A DNA stretch of 64,000 nt from an uncultured Coriobacteriaceae bacterium (GCA_902777325.1 CACYTH010000005.1:26309-90308), one strand, 5' to 3'. Positions 39,125 through 48,451 are shown, numbered from the stretch's first letter. The notes: generated by a model not told the origin, from the letters alone. Program-made: numbers and translations.

Positions 39125-40423
39125 ATGGGACGATTCAAGCCCTTCAGCACCGCCCCTGTGCCCGAGCGAGCCATACTGGTGGGTGTGGACTGCGGCAAGG
39201 GGGACTGGTCCATCGACGAGTCGCTCGCCGAGCTTGCCCGCCTCACGGAGACAGACGGCGCCGAGGTCGTGCAGGTCGTCACGCAGCGTCTCGACCATCC
39301 CATCCCGAAGACCTACATCGGCAGTGGCAAGGTGCGCGAGGTTGCCGACCTTGTCGTCTCTCGCAATGCGGACGTCGTGATCTTCGACGACGAGCTCAGC
39401 CCGTCGCAGCAGTTCAACTTGGAGCGTGCCTTCAAGGAGCCGACGAAGGTCATCGACCGCACGGCTCTCATCCTCGACATCTTTGGCGAGCATGCGCGAA
39501 CGCGCGAGGGTCGCCTGCAGGTGCAGCTTGCCCAGCTCCAGTACGTGCTTCCGAGGCTGCGTGGCATGTGGAGCCATCTCGTTGGGGAGCAGACCCGCGG
39601 TGGCATCGGCAGCCGCTTTGGACAGGGCGAGAGCCAGCTTGAGGTAGACCGAAGGCTCATACGCAAGCGCATCTCCACCCTCACCGACGAGCTCGAGCGC
39701 CTCGAGAGGCGCCGTGGCGTCCAGAGCAAGGCGCGCTGGGAATCCGGCATCTATCGCGTGGCCCTCGTTGGCTACACAAACGCCGGCAAGTCGACGCTGC
39801 TCAACCGCCTGACGGGATCCGACGTCTACGTGCGTGACGAGCTCTTTGCGACCCTGGATCCCACGACAAGATCGCTTGACCTGGACGAAGGGCGAAAGAT
39901 CACCATCACCGACACGGTCGGGTTCATCCAGAAGCTGCCGACCAAGCTGATTGAGTCTTTCAAGTCCACGCTGGCAGAGACCTTGGCGGCGGATCTTGTC
40001 CTCAAGGTGGTGGACGCCTCGGACGAGCACGCCGCAAAGCAGCTGGATGCCGTGGATGACGTTCTTCGCGAGATCGGCGCCTCGGAGATACGCTCGGTGG
40101 TGGTCTACAACAAGTGCGACCTGCTGACTGCTGACGAGCGTCAGGCGTTGGCCGTGGCACATCCAGAGTCGGTCCAGATATCCGCGCTTGAGGGACAAGG
40201 TGCGGCTGGGTTGCTGTATCGCATTGCCCAGGAGGCATCGGACGGCGACGTAACGGTAACGGTTGTCGTGCCGTACGACAAGGGAATGCTCATCAAGATG
40301 ATTCACGAGCGCTGTCAGGTGATTCGCGAGGAGTATGTGCAAGACGGTCTTCTTGCGACGGTGCGCGCATCAAAGCGCATGAATGACTTCTTGGCACCCT
40401 ATAAGGTGGACGAGGCATACTAG
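39125..40423 (+). CDS. hflX: Ribosome-associated GTPase HflX
   Basis: The 432-aa protein has an HflX N-domain (PKTYIGSGKVREVADLV), the Gly-rich linker GEQTRGGIGSRFGQGESQ and a G domain with VGYTNAGKSTLLN, DTVGFIQKLP and NKCD. HflX splits stalled 70S or 100S ribosomes. ATG at 39125 with GGAG upstream; the 23-residue longer frame overlaps miaA. miaB-miaA-hflX is a common set. Confidence 0.96.
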   Translation: MGRFKPFSTAPVPERAILVGVDCGKGDWSIDESLAELARLTETDGAEVVQVVTQRLDHPIPKTYIGSGKVREVADLVVSRNADVVIFDDELSPSQQFNLERAFKEPTKVIDRTALILDIFGEHARTREGRLQVQLAQLQYVLPRLRGMWSHLVGEQTRGGIGSRFGQGESQLEVDRRLIRKRISTLTDELERLERRRGVQSKARWESGIYRVALVGYTNAGKSTLLNRLTGSDVYVRDELFATLDPTTRSLDLDEGRKITITDTVGFIQKLPTKLIESFKSTLAETLAADLVLKVVDASDEHAAKQLDAVDDVLREIGASEIRSVVVYNKCDLLTADERQALAVAHPESVQISALEGQGAAGLLYRIAQEASDGDVTVTVVVPYDKGMLIKMIHERCQVIREEYVQDGLLATVRASKRMNDFLAPYKVDEAY

Positions 40424-40471
40424 CAACAAGTTTGCTTTACGCCAGGTGCGGCACCCATAAAAGGTCTCGCG

Positions 40472-41260
40472 CTAGCGTGTGATAAGCACCAACAGCTCGC
40501 AGATGCCAATGAGTACCGGCTGGTGAATCAAGTACACTGGCAGGGCGTGCCGCCCGACAAAGGCAAGTGGCTTGCAGTCGGCGTCGGAGAAGAAGGAGGG
40601 ATAGCCGGACTCCTTCCAGTAGCGCCCGACGCTCGTGCCCGTGAGAAACATCAAGGTGTAGGGGAGGATCGGGTAGTAGTCTCCCGACGCGAACCCACCA
40701 CCAGGAAATCCAAGAAACGATAGGTAGGGCGTGGCATAGAGTGCACGGGGCAGGTGCAGCATCAGGGGTCCGAGGCCAATGTGGCCACGCGTCACGCCCT
40801 GACAGGCCAAGAAGGTAAGGAAGAGGATCGCCGCAGTTGGAAGGCCCTTGAGCTCAATACCGAAACGGGCAAGAATGCTCTCGATCAGCGTGCTTGCCCC
40901 CATGCAGAAGATGATGCCAAAGCTAATAGGCACGTCAACGGCAACAATGGTGGTAACCACATAGACGGCCGCAGCGGCCGTGAGGTAGCGAAGGGCCCTC
41001 TTGAGGCCATTGCGCGAGAACGAGCACATGCAGCCAGCTATAAAGAGGAACGTCCACGATATGGATGCCCGCCAGATGTCCTGGAATGGCGGCTTGAAGA
41101 AAGCAAGGTTGAAGCCGTAGATAAAGCGAAGGTCATAGCAAAAGTGAAAGAGCACCATTGAGATGACCGAGAAGCCCCTTGCAACGTCAAAGATAGCCAT
41201 CCGCCCCTCGGGAGCGGATGGCTTAGTCATTCTTTGTGTATGCTCCGAAGCTGCAGCCAT
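40472..41260 (-). CDS. HGSNAT-like (DUF1624) membrane acyltransferase
   Basis: This 262-aa integral membrane protein has about seven hydrophobic segments. ARGFSVISMVLFHF with the following FCYDLRF, and HALPVYLIHQPVL near the C-terminus, are typical of the heparan-alpha-glucosaminide N-acetyltransferase catalytic family (DUF1624), which transfers acetyl groups across membranes. Substrate unknown. It lies 3 nt after lexA in the same direction, without a good ribosome binding site at ATG 41260 (ATG 41230 is an alternative). It is convergent with hflX. Confidence 0.8.
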   Translation of the reverse strand: MAAASEHTQRMTKPSAPEGRMAIFDVARGFSVISMVLFHFCYDLRFIYGFNLAFFKPPFQDIWRASISWTFLFIAGCMCSFSRNGLKRALRYLTAAAAVYVVTTIVAVDVPISFGIIFCMGASTLIESILARFGIELKGLPTAAILFLTFLACQGVTRGHIGLGPLMLHLPRALYATPYLSFLGFPGGGFASGDYYPILPYTLMFLTGTSVGRYWKESGYPSFFSDADCKPLAFVGRHALPVYLIHQPVLIGICELLVLITR

Positions 41261-41263
41261 ACG

Positions 41264-41920
41264 TTAGGAGATGGACCTGATGAGTGCCGTCACGCGACCG
41301 AGGATGGTCGGGTTTGTGACGTAGATGGGATCCATGGTGTCATTCTCGGGCTGCAGGCGGATGCGGTCGCGCTCGCGATAGAAGGTCTTTACGGTTGCGG
41401 AGTCGTCGATGAGGGCAACGACAATCTCGCCGTCATGGGCGTCACTCTGCTCTTTGACCACGATGTAGTCGCCGTCGAAAATGCCGGCGTTGATCATGGA
41501 CTCACCCCGTACGCGCAGAATGAACGAGCTGGCATCGCCGACGATGCTGGTGGGAAGCGTGAGGGTCTCCTCGACGTTCTGCTCGGCAAGGATGGGCATG
41601 CCGGCGGCAACGCGACCAACCAGCGGCAGGTGCATTTCGTTGGAAGATGCGTCCTCAGTGGGGGAGACGACCTTTGTCTGCGTAGGAGCGGGTGCTGCCT
41701 CCTGCGAGACGACCTCGATGGTACGGGGCTTCTTGGAGTCGCGCTTGATGAAGCCACGCTCCTGCAACACCTTGAGATGCATGTGAACGGTAGATGGCGA
41801 TGCAAGTCCGACAGCCGCGCCAATCTCACGTACCGAGGGTGGGTAGCCCTTCTCCTTGGTGTAGGTGCAGATGTACTCGTAGATGGCCATCTGACGCTTG
41901 CTGAGCTTGTCCCGTGCCAT
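41264..41920 (-). CDS. lexA: LexA repressor (SOS master regulator)
   Basis: The 218-aa protein has a winged HTH (YPPSVREIGAAVGLASPSTV), cleavage site Ala106-Gly107, catalytic Ser141 in RGESM and Lys178 in SATVKTFY. ATG at 41920 with AGGAGG at spacing 5 is chosen; the longer frame runs through its operators. Two LexA boxes lie upstream, shared with the divergent LysM gene. recA and dinB in this window also carry boxes. Confidence 0.97.
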   Translation of the reverse strand: MARDKLSKRQMAIYEYICTYTKEKGYPPSVREIGAAVGLASPSTVHMHLKVLQERGFIKRDSKKPRTIEVVSQEAAPAPTQTKVVSPTEDASSNEMHLPLVGRVAAGMPILAEQNVEETLTLPTSIVGDASSFILRVRGESMINAGIFDGDYIVVKEQSDAHDGEIVVALIDDSATVKTFYRERDRIRLQPENDTMDPIYVTNPTILGRVTALIRSIS

Positions 41921-41946
41921 TGCCCCTCCTAGGGTATAAGAGAATA

Positions 41947-41960
41947 CAAACAATTGTTCG
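41947..41960. promoter_or_regulatory. LexA box 1 in the lexA-LysM spacer
   Basis: CAAACAATTGTTCG is the reverse complement of CGAACAATTGTTTG and matches CGAAC-N4-GTTCG at 9 of 10 defined bases. It is 27 nt upstream of the lexA start codon, fitting autorepression. Confidence 0.85.
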
Positions 41961-41968
41961 AAAATGTG

Positions 41969-41997
41969 TTGACCGAACAACTGTTTGAAGTTAGTAT
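41969..41997 (+). promoter_or_regulatory. LexA box 2 with promoter of the LysM gene
   Basis: CGAACAACTGTTTG (41974-41987) matches the box at 9 of 10 bases and overlaps a promoter candidate TTGACC-N17-TAGTAT (41969-41974, 41992-41997). Box centres 1 and 2 are 27 bp apart. Confidence 0.75.
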
Positions 41998-42082
41998 AGT
42001 ACGCACGTTCTGATTTGGCAACCAAATAATGTCCTCGGCATCCTCTAAAACTAGATCAGACACACACGAGAGGAGCTAACCC

Positions 42083-42490
42083 ATGCAAACCAACGCCTGC
42101 CGTACCATCTCCCGCGATGCTTATGCCGTCTCTGCCTATGTCTGCCCCAAGTTCACGGTCATCGAGGGCGGACTCCGTCGCCGGGAGTCGCGCCGCTCAG
42201 ACGTTGTTGCCGTTGCCGCAATGGCCCTTGTTGCATTTGCAGTGTTTGCCGGGGCTTGGCTTGCTACAAATCGCGTGGCAGAAGCTCGTGTCCAGAGCGC
42301 CTTTGAGGCCACGTCTTACGAGACGGTCACTGTCACAAGCGGTGACTCTCTGTGGAGCATTGCCGAGTCCCATCCGGTCGAGGGTTGCTCCACGCAAGAG
42401 GTGGTGCGCCATATTCGCGAGGAAAATGCTCTAGAGAGCGCGAGCCTTTCCGTTGGTACGCGGCTTACCGTCCCCACCATGGGCAACTAG
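42083..42490 (+). CDS. YneA/ChiZ-like LysM membrane protein, predicted SOS division inhibitor
   Basis: The 135-aa protein has a basic N-terminal cytosolic stretch, one membrane helix (about residues 45-64) and an extracytoplasmic LysM domain (TVTSGDSLWSIAES to LSVGTRLTVP). A small LysM protein divergent from lexA and followed by nrdR matches Bacillus YneA and mycobacterial ChiZ (Rv2719c), which halt division during SOS. GAGGAG precedes the ATG. A LexA box overlaps its promoter. Function is inferred from context and architecture. Confidence 0.8.
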   Translation: MQTNACRTISRDAYAVSAYVCPKFTVIEGGLRRRESRRSDVVAVAAMALVAFAVFAGAWLATNRVAEARVQSAFEATSYETVTVTSGDSLWSIAESHPVEGCSTQEVVRHIREENALESASLSVGTRLTVPTMGN

Positions 42491-42637
42491 CTCTGTTTTA
42501 GCCTCTTGATGCTTTGTCACATAGAGCATCTGAACTGATATCAAATCAAGACTCTTTTTGCGTGTATACAGCCGTAAATGTAGTACTGTTTTATCAGCTT
42601 CAAATCGATTTGTGACGCAAGTTATCAAGGGAGAGAA

Positions 42638-43084
42638 ATGCGCTGCCCAAAATGTGGATGTGACGAATCAAAGGTTGTGGATTCTCGTCCTTCAGAGAAC
42701 AACGATGCCATTAGGCGTCGTCGTGAATGCATACAATGCGGCTGCCGTTTTACGACGTACGAACGGCGCGAGGACATGCCACTTATGGTCGTAAAGCGTG
42801 ATGGGCGCAAGGAGACGTTTGATAGGTCCAAGCTTATGCGAGGCCTTCTTGCAGCCACCGTCAAGCGCAACGTGCAGATTGACGAGCTTGAGGGCCTTAT
42901 TAGCAGGATCGAGAGCGAGCTTCGAGATCGCGGCATCACGGAGGTGTCGTCGGAAGACCTCGGGATGATGGTGCTTCAGCGGCTTGTTGACGTGGATAAA
43001 GTGGCGTATGTGCGTTTTGCCTCCGTCTACCGTGACTTCAAGGATATCGATGAGTTCAGCGAAGAGCTACGGAGCCTAATGTGA
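42638..43084 (+). CDS. nrdR: Transcriptional repressor NrdR
   Basis: The 148-aa product has a zinc ribbon ([17 protein letters not shown] and [13 protein letters not shown]) and an ATP-cone domain ([16 protein letters not shown]). It senses ATP/dATP and represses ribonucleotide reductase genes. GGGAGAG precedes the ATG. Overlaps dut by 4 nt, pairing two dNTP-pool functions next to the SOS genes. Confidence 0.97.
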   Translation: MRCPKCGCDESKVVDSRPSENNDAIRRRRECIQCGCRFTTYERREDMPLMVVKRDGRKETFDRSKLMRGLLAATVKRNVQIDELEGLISRIESELRDRGITEVSSEDLGMMVLQRLVDVDKVAYVRFASVYRDFKDIDEFSEELRSLM

Positions 43085-43536
43085 TTGAAGTTGACAACAT
43101 AACCGTTCCTATAAAGCGTATCGACCCAACAGTAGAGCTTCCAAGCTATGCGTATGCAGGGGATGCAGGCCTTGACCTTCGCTCTGCGGAGGACGTGAGC
43201 CTCAAGCCATTCGAGCGCAGGCTCATTTCTACGGGTCTCGCCGTTGCGATACCCGAGGGCTATGCGGGTTTTGTCCAGCCGCGTAGCGGGCTTGCGCTCA
43301 AACAGGGCCTCTCGATGGCAAATACGCCTGGCCTTATCGACGCACATTATCGCGGCGAGCTCAAGATCTGTGCCGTCAACCTCGATCCCACCAATACCAT
43401 CGAGGTCAAGCGGGGAGACCGCATTGCCCAGCTCGTCATCCAGAAGGTCCCTGTGGTCAAGCTCGTGGAGGTCGCAGAGCTTGACGAGACGGACCGCGGC
43501 GCCGGTGGCTTTGGGTCAAGCGGCGTCTCGCTGTAG
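43081..43536 (+). CDS. dut: Deoxyuridine 5'-triphosphate nucleotidohydrolase
   Basis: The 151-aa trimeric dUTPase has motifs [31 protein letters not shown] (catalytic Asp), RGDRIAQLV and [10 protein letters not shown]. It removes dUTP and supplies dUMP. GTG start overlapping the nrdR stop. A terminator follows. Confidence 0.96.
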   Translation: MIEVDNITVPIKRIDPTVELPSYAYAGDAGLDLRSAEDVSLKPFERRLISTGLAVAIPEGYAGFVQPRSGLALKQGLSMANTPGLIDAHYRGELKICAVNLDPTNTIEVKRGDRIAQLVIQKVPVVKLVEVAELDETDRGAGGFGSSGVSL

Positions 43537-43562
43537 AGCGATTGCCCAATTATGAGACACTG

Positions 43563-43605
43563 AGAGCACCTGGAAAGTGATTCCGGGTGCTCTTGTCATT
43601 CTTGC
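43563..43605 (+). terminator. Terminator of nrdR-dut
   Basis: AGAGCACC (43563-43570) pairs with GGTGCTCT (43586-43593), extended by inner GGAA/TTCC pairs, followed by TGTCATTCTT. Confidence 0.7.
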
Positions 43606-43666
43606 ATATCAACGGTAATTATGACACAATAAGTTTGTACACAAAATAAAGCGAAAGGAGAGCGTC

Positions 43667-44617
43667 ATGTCCGATCAGCATGTATACGACCTCGTCATCA
43701 TCGGAGCAGGTCCTGCTGGCCTCTCTGCTGCCATCTACGCAAAGCGCGCCATGCTCGACACAATCGTGATCGAGCAGGAGGCCGTGGGCGGTCAGGTGAT
43801 CATCACCAGCGATATCGACAACTATCCCGGCGTCCCTCACACCGATGGCTTCTCGCTCATCGATGCCATGCAGCGACAGGCGGAGGACCTTGGTGCAAAG
43901 ATCTCGATCACCAATGTCGAGAAGGTCACCCGGGACGAGGAAAGTGGCCTGTTTACCGTGCAGACGCCCGCTGGCAACCTCGAGAGCAAGACCGTCATCG
44001 TCGCTGGTGGTGCTACGCCGCGTCATGCCGGGTTTGAGGGCGAGGATACCTTTACTGGTCACGGCGTCTCATACTGCGCGACCTGTGACGGCATGTTCTA
44101 TCGCGGCAAGAAGGTCTACGTCATCGGTGGTGGCAACTCCGCTGGCGAGGAGGCGCTCTTCCTGACTCGCTTCGCCGACAAGGTCGATGTGATCGTACGC
44201 AAGGATCACATGCGCGCCCAGGCGTCCGTGCTCAACGAGCTTGAGGAGAATCCCAAGGTCGACATCAGGTACCTTACGAGCATCACTGCCGTAAACGGCG
44301 GCACCATGCTGAGCGAGGTCACCCTGCGTGACAACGCCACGGGCGAGACGTATGTCGAGAGCTATGACGAGGGTGGCTTCGGCGTGTTTGTGTTTGTCGG
44401 GCGCGTGCCGGCAACGCAGCTCCTCGAGGGCATGGTCGAACTCGACGCAGCTGGATACGTGGTGGCAGACGAGCGCATGGCCACCAAGACCCCTGGTCTC
44501 TTTGTGGCAGGCGACCTGCGTCAGAAGCCCCTGCGCCAGATTGTGACCGCTGCCGCCGACGGCGCCATTGCCGCCACGAGCGTCTCTGCCTATCTCGGAC
44601 ACCCGGTAGAGGGCTAG
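43667..44617 (+). CDS. trxB: Thioredoxin reductase
   Basis: The 316-aa protein has FAD motif [15 protein letters not shown], redox Cys137-Ala-Thr-Cys140, NADPH motif [15 protein letters not shown] and [15 protein letters not shown]. It reduces thioredoxin with NADPH. AAAGGAGAG precedes the ATG. No thioredoxin gene is adjacent. A strong terminator follows. Confidence 0.96.
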   Translation: MSDQHVYDLVIIGAGPAGLSAAIYAKRAMLDTIVIEQEAVGGQVIITSDIDNYPGVPHTDGFSLIDAMQRQAEDLGAKISITNVEKVTRDEESGLFTVQTPAGNLESKTVIVAGGATPRHAGFEGEDTFTGHGVSYCATCDGMFYRGKKVYVIGGGNSAGEEALFLTRFADKVDVIVRKDHMRAQASVLNELEENPKVDIRYLTSITAVNGGTMLSEVTLRDNATGETYVESYDEGGFGVFVFVGRVPATQLLEGMVELDAAGYVVADERMATKTPGLFVAGDLRQKPLRQIVTAAADGAIAATSVSAYLGHPVEG

Positions 44618-44659
44618 GCGCAGTATCGGCAAACGCATGTATTCCATAGCGACAAGTGA

Positions 44660-44699
44660 GCCCGCATAACGGGAAAATGCCTGTTATGCGGGCCTTTTT
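44660..44699 (+). terminator. Terminator of trxB
   Basis: Perfect 11-bp stem (44660-44670 with 44683-44693) followed by CTTTTTC. Confidence 0.92.
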
Positions 44700-44912
44700 C
44701 AAATGATGGGGCCACAATCGTCCGATGGTGGGGGAGTGCGTCCTGGCCATACTGCCCTAGCCGAGGACCCATACCATCATTTCGCCTTAGAATACAAAAC
44801 CGCAGGTAGATGGCTTGACCAACAGTCAATGAGGGTGTGTCAGGCATCCAAGAGAACCTGGATCTAAATGCAGAACGAGTGTATTCAAAGCGATCAAAAC
44901 AGCTACATCGAA

Positions 44913-44929
44913 ATCTTATGTAAAGTAAG
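44913..44929 (+). repeat. 17-bp direct repeat, copy 1
   Basis: ATCTTATGTAAAGTAAG, identical to 45446-45462. The core is CTTA-N7-TAAG. Copies are 533 bp apart. Confidence 0.7.
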
Positions 44930-45445
44930 TGGATTGATGCAGGTTGATGGGCCAAGACGCGCGGTTGGGATGTAGTGGCATAAAGGGCGAGCCCCGACAA
45001 GCCGCTTGCACGGTGGTCATTCGATGATCTTCTGCCAAGCCGCCATATGGGTTTGAAGTGCAAGAGAATTGCGTTATGCCGACGTTGTGGTCCATTGCTG
45101 CGTTTGTATTAGGCAGGCCATCCCAGACGGCTCGCAAGGCATCGGCATTGCCGCCAAACGCAAATCGGGGGTATTAGGACTCAGTGCTTGGAGCGGCATT
45201 AGGGGGCTGGCAAATAGATGCAATCTGATGCCGGTGGGCGTCGAGTAATCCAATTGGCTTGGATGGCGTGAGCTGGTAGTCGGATTACAGTGGCGATAGA
45301 TCTCATGTGCAACGAGACTCCGCAACAGTGAAGCGCGCGTGCGAAACGAGCGCCGCAAGCGCAAAGGAGTCGGATAGGTCGTGGACGAGGCGCATGCTGG
45401 ATGATGGGCGCTCTGGCCAGCGAATATACAAAACCGTGATAATAT

Positions 45446-45462
45446 ATCTTATGTAAAGTAAG
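45446..45462 (+). repeat. 17-bp direct repeat, copy 2
   Basis: Identical to 44913-44929. It ends 20 bp before the clcA stop codon. Confidence 0.7.
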
Positions 45463-45482
45463 GAAATCCCTGCTCAGATGCG

Positions 45483-47153
45483 CTAGACCTGCTCGGTCCC
45501 CTGCCTTGTGCCCATGGAGGACTCGTCCGACAGCCCGCCAAAGAGCCCTTGCAGCAGTAGCTCGGTGTCCGACTCGAGGTCTGCATCCATGATAAACAGC
45601 ACGTGATCGAGCGCCTGCAGTTGTGTGGGGCCGCTTGGGACGATGCGTTGTCCTGCACGGTCGATGGTGACCAGAAGCGTGTTGTGCGGCCAGGGAACCT
45701 CGCTCACGGCCTTTCCCTCTACAAGACTGCCCACGCCCACCACATGGGTGTGCAGCACCTTGGAACCGACGACCTCCGTGCTCTGGTACCCCTCGGGCTC
45801 GGGTAGCTTGGCGAGCAGTGACGAAAGCAGGGTCTCATAGAACGGCTCCACCTTGAGCATGTTGGCGGTCACGTAGGCTATGAGCGAGACGGCGGTTGCC
45901 GCGAGAAGCGTGTCCATGGTGCCAGTCAGCTCGAAGCAGAGCACGACTGCCGTGACCGGCGCGCGCACCGATCCCGCAAACATGCCGGCCACACCCAACA
46001 CGATGAAGTTGTTGAAGTACGTGAGCGGCACGTCCGTCACTCCCACGGCGACAAAGCCGCAGAGCGTACCAATAAGCGCGCCCATGATGACAAGGGGAAG
46101 CAGCGTGCCGCCGGGGGCTCCGGTGCCAAAGCAGATCGAGGTGAAGAGGTATTTGCCTACAAGCAGGCTCAGCACCAGCGCAAACGAGAGGCCTGTCCCC
46201 TGCTCGAGATGCTGGAGTATGGCATCTCCGCCGCAAAGCAGCTCGGGGGCAACGAGCGCCACGATGCCCGACCCGAGAAAGGCAACTAGAAGCACGGCAT
46301 CGCCCCACCTCTGGCGAATCCAGGCAAAGGGGCCAGACTGCAGGCTGTGCATCCCCACATTGTGAAGAGCGCCCAAGACACCGCAAATTACGCCCATGAG
46401 CAGGACAAACGCATAGTCGGCGTGCGGAAGGTCTCCCACTACCGCAAAGTGGAGGACGGGGCTTACGCCCAAGACGTGCGACGTGACGAAGTCGGCCATG
46501 GCGGCAGAGGCCATGACGGAGATCACGAGCGGGGCGTTGAACTCTCGATGGATCTCCTCCAAGGCAAAGAGGACACCGGTCAGGGGCGCATGGAAGGCAG
46601 CGGACATGCCGGCAGCGGCTCCGCATGTGACAAGGACATGCTCCTCCCCTTGCTCCTTGTTGAGCGTCCGGCTGACGCCCTTGCCGGCCATGGCGCCAAG
46701 GAGAACGGAAGGCCCCTCACGTCCGAGGGAGAGTCCCGAGAGCGTGCACAGAACCCCCTCGACGAACTTGATGACAAGAACGCGTGGCCAGCGCATGTCA
46801 AGCCGCCCCATTACCTCGGCATCTACCTGAGGGATGCCAGACCCGCGCGTATCAGGCTCAAACTGCATGAGTCGCGCAACGATGACGGCGGCACAAAGGA
46901 GCCCTGCAAAGAGCAGTCCCAGACGTGCCGGCGTCGGGCCGGCAGACGAGAGAAAGCCCCTGAGCAGGGACTCAGACCTCGAGAGCGCCAACCGGTAGAG
47001 CGTGATGACGATGCCGCCGGCAAGGCCGACCAGTACGCCCTCCCCTACCATCGCTACCTGAAGGCGCCGGGAGAAGTATCGCTCTATGGCATGCTTGTCA
47101 TTAATGGTGGACCCAACCTCCTCGGCTGGGTCCACGTTATGGTTGTTCTTCAT
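45483..47153 (-). CDS. clcA: ClC-type chloride channel/antiporter with RCK-C-like domain
   Basis: The 556-aa protein has the ClC selectivity motifs GSGIP (about 104), GREGPSVLLG (gating Glu), ALEEIHREF (the EE of proton-coupled ClCs) and GMFAGSVRAP. A C-terminal soluble domain of about 90 residues (STEVVGSKVLHTHVVGVGS to ALDHVLFIMD) resembles the TrkA-C/RCK-C ligand domain. A Cl-/H+ antiporter is more likely than a channel given both glutamates. The ATG at 47153 lacks a ribosome binding site and follows the NlpC gene by 26 nt. GAGGAGG occurs inside codons 10-12, in the loop of a small inverted repeat. Confidence 0.9.
   Translation of the reverse strand: MKNNHNVDPAEEVGSTINDKHAIERYFSRRLQVAMVGEGVLVGLAGGIVITLYRLALSRSESLLRGFLSSAGPTPARLGLLFAGLLCAAVIVARLMQFEPDTRGSGIPQVDAEVMGRLDMRWPRVLVIKFVEGVLCTLSGLSLGREGPSVLLGAMAGKGVSRTLNKEQGEEHVLVTCGAAAGMSAAFHAPLTGVLFALEEIHREFNAPLVISVMASAAMADFVTSHVLGVSPVLHFAVVGDLPHADYAFVLLMGVICGVLGALHNVGMHSLQSGPFAWIRQRWGDAVLLVAFLGSGIVALVAPELLCGGDAILQHLEQGTGLSFALVLSLLVGKYLFTSICFGTGAPGGTLLPLVIMGALIGTLCGFVAVGVTDVPLTYFNNFIVLGVAGMFAGSVRAPVTAVVLCFELTGTMDTLLAATAVSLIAYVTANMLKVEPFYETLLSSLLAKLPEPEGYQSTEVVGSKVLHTHVVGVGSLVEGKAVSEVPWPHNTLLVTIDRAGQRIVPSGPTQLQALDHVLFIMDADLESDTELLLQGLFGGLSDESSMGTRQGTEQV
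47109..47133 (-). promoter_or_regulatory. clcA: Inverted repeat around an internal GAGGAGG in the clcA 5' coding region
   Basis: GGACCCA (47109-47115) pairs with TGGGTCC (47127-47133). On the minus strand the loop presents GAGGAGG. No in-frame ATG follows at suitable distance, so its use is unclear. Confidence 0.3.
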
Positions 47154-47179
47154 TCAGAATACGCCTGAAATCGCTGATC

Positions 47180-48322
47180 CTAGTACGTGCCACCGCCGAT
47201 GCAAGACCAGACGGAGACCTCACATACTGACTTACCTGGCCTTGGAGCGTGGACCATCCTTCCGCCTCCGACGTAGATGCCAACATGCCCCTCGTCGGTA
47301 AAGATAAGGTCTCCGGCAGAGAGCTCGCTCATGCTGCTCTTCCAGCTTCCCGTGCTCTTGAGAGAAGCAATCATGTCATAGGTGGTGCGGCCACGCGCAT
47401 AGCCATAGGCATAGCAAACCAAGCCAGAGCAGTCGAAGGAGCTGGGACCGGCGGCACCATACACGTAGGGGCTGCCGATTGCCGCATATGCGGTGCCAAG
47501 GCCGCTGCCAGCGGGAGCGTAGGACGTGGGTTGCGAAGGCGTAGCCTCCTCCTGCTCCTGCGTGTAGGTGCCCTCCTGCTCGTTGGTCTCGGCAACCTGG
47601 TTGGCGGGAGGGTTGTCGTTGGTAGGCTCAGAGTTGTCCTGAGCCTGCTCGGTCTTCTCCGAGGCCATGCGCTGCTCCTCGATGGCTTCCATGGCGGCCC
47701 TCATGTCGGCTTCCTCGGCCGCCTTCTGCTGGGCGGCAAGCTCGGCCTGCACCTGAGCGTCAAGCGCGTCGTAATACTCGCGTGCCTCGGCCACCTTGAC
47801 CTCGTACTCGTCCACCTGGCTCTGAAGCTCGTCGACGGCCTTCTGCTGGGAAGAGCGAGTCTTCTCGAGGTCGCTTACCTCGTCGCTCAGCTTTTTCTCG
47901 AGATCACGCACCTCGCGGATTGCGTCGGCATCGTTTTGCGCGATCTTATCCATGTAGTAGACGCGGCTGATGATGTCCTCGATGCTGTCCGCACCGAGAA
48001 AAACACCGAGAAGCGAGACGGTGCCCGACTTGTAGGAGCTGCGCATGCGAGTGCTGAGCACGCCCTTTGCAACAACGAGGTCCTTCTCGGTCTGCTCGAT
48101 GTCTGCCTGCTTCTCCCCTATCTTGTAGGAGGTCTTCTCGAGGTCGCTTGTCTTTGCGGCGAGGTCGTCCTCCAGGCTCGAGAGCTCCGCGCCATAGGCG
48201 GAGAGCTGCTCGGCTGCAGAGTCGAGATCGGCCTGCGGCACCGCGAGGGCGATTGGGGTCGTAAGCCCCAGCGAGATCCCCGCCACGAGTGCGCCAACGA
48301 CTAGCCTCGTTCTTATATTCAA
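47180..48322 (-). CDS. Secreted NlpC/P60 peptidoglycan hydrolase with coiled coil (CwlO/PcsB-like)
   Basis: The 380-aa protein has a signal peptide (to about residue 28), a long coiled coil (about 30-225), a Gln/Glu/Pro-rich linker (about 226-275) and an NlpC/P60 domain with Cys298 (FDCSGLVCYAYG), His346 (GHVGIYVGG) and His358. It would cut stem peptides in the wall, probably controlled by the coiled coil as in PcsB/CwlO. TTG start at 48322 with GGAGG 8 nt upstream. It ends 26 nt before clcA. Confidence 0.93.
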   Translation of the reverse strand: MNIRTRLVVGALVAGISLGLTTPIALAVPQADLDSAAEQLSAYGAELSSLEDDLAAKTSDLEKTSYKIGEKQADIEQTEKDLVVAKGVLSTRMRSSYKSGTVSLLGVFLGADSIEDIISRVYYMDKIAQNDADAIREVRDLEKKLSDEVSDLEKTRSSQQKAVDELQSQVDEYEVKVAEAREYYDALDAQVQAELAAQQKAAEEADMRAAMEAIEEQRMASEKTEQAQDNSEPTNDNPPANQVAETNEQEGTYTQEQEEATPSQPTSYAPAGSGLGTAYAAIGSPYVYGAAGPSSFDCSGLVCYAYGYARGRTTYDMIASLKSTGSWKSSMSELSAGDLIFTDEGHVGIYVGGGRMVHAPRPGKSVCEVSVWSCIGGGTY

Positions 48323-48420
48323 AACACATTCCTCCTCAGAAAGTGTTCGCAGAGTCTGGGCAGAGGACGCTTTCGCTGATGTCGTGTCACCGCGTCAGTC
48401 TCACATCCCAGAGCGTAAAC

Positions 48421-48451
48421 AAAAAGAGGTGAGGCCGTATGTGATCTCACC
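48421..48451 (-). terminator. Terminator of apt
   Basis: On the minus strand GGTGAG (48446-48451) pairs with CTCACC (48428-48433), followed by TCTTTTT. It lies about 19 nt after the apt stop. Confidence 0.65.

Larger units (their letters stand above)
44700..45482. other. Gene-free, AT-richer interval between convergent trxB and clcA
   Basis: About 780 bp without a supported gene. Open frames of 60-150 codons exist on the minus strand but have no ribosome binding site, no recognisable family and a low-complexity composition unlike neighbouring genes. Two identical 17-bp direct repeats lie at 44913 and 45446, and ATACAAAACCG occurs near each (about 44794 and 45426). It may be a decayed insertion. 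Confidence 0.45.

Noticed and set aside
44614..45364. Three minus-strand frames of 73-149 aa in the trxB-clcA interval
   Set aside because: No ribosome binding sites, no recognisable domains, and they overlap each other or the trxB terminator; kept only as a gene-free interval.
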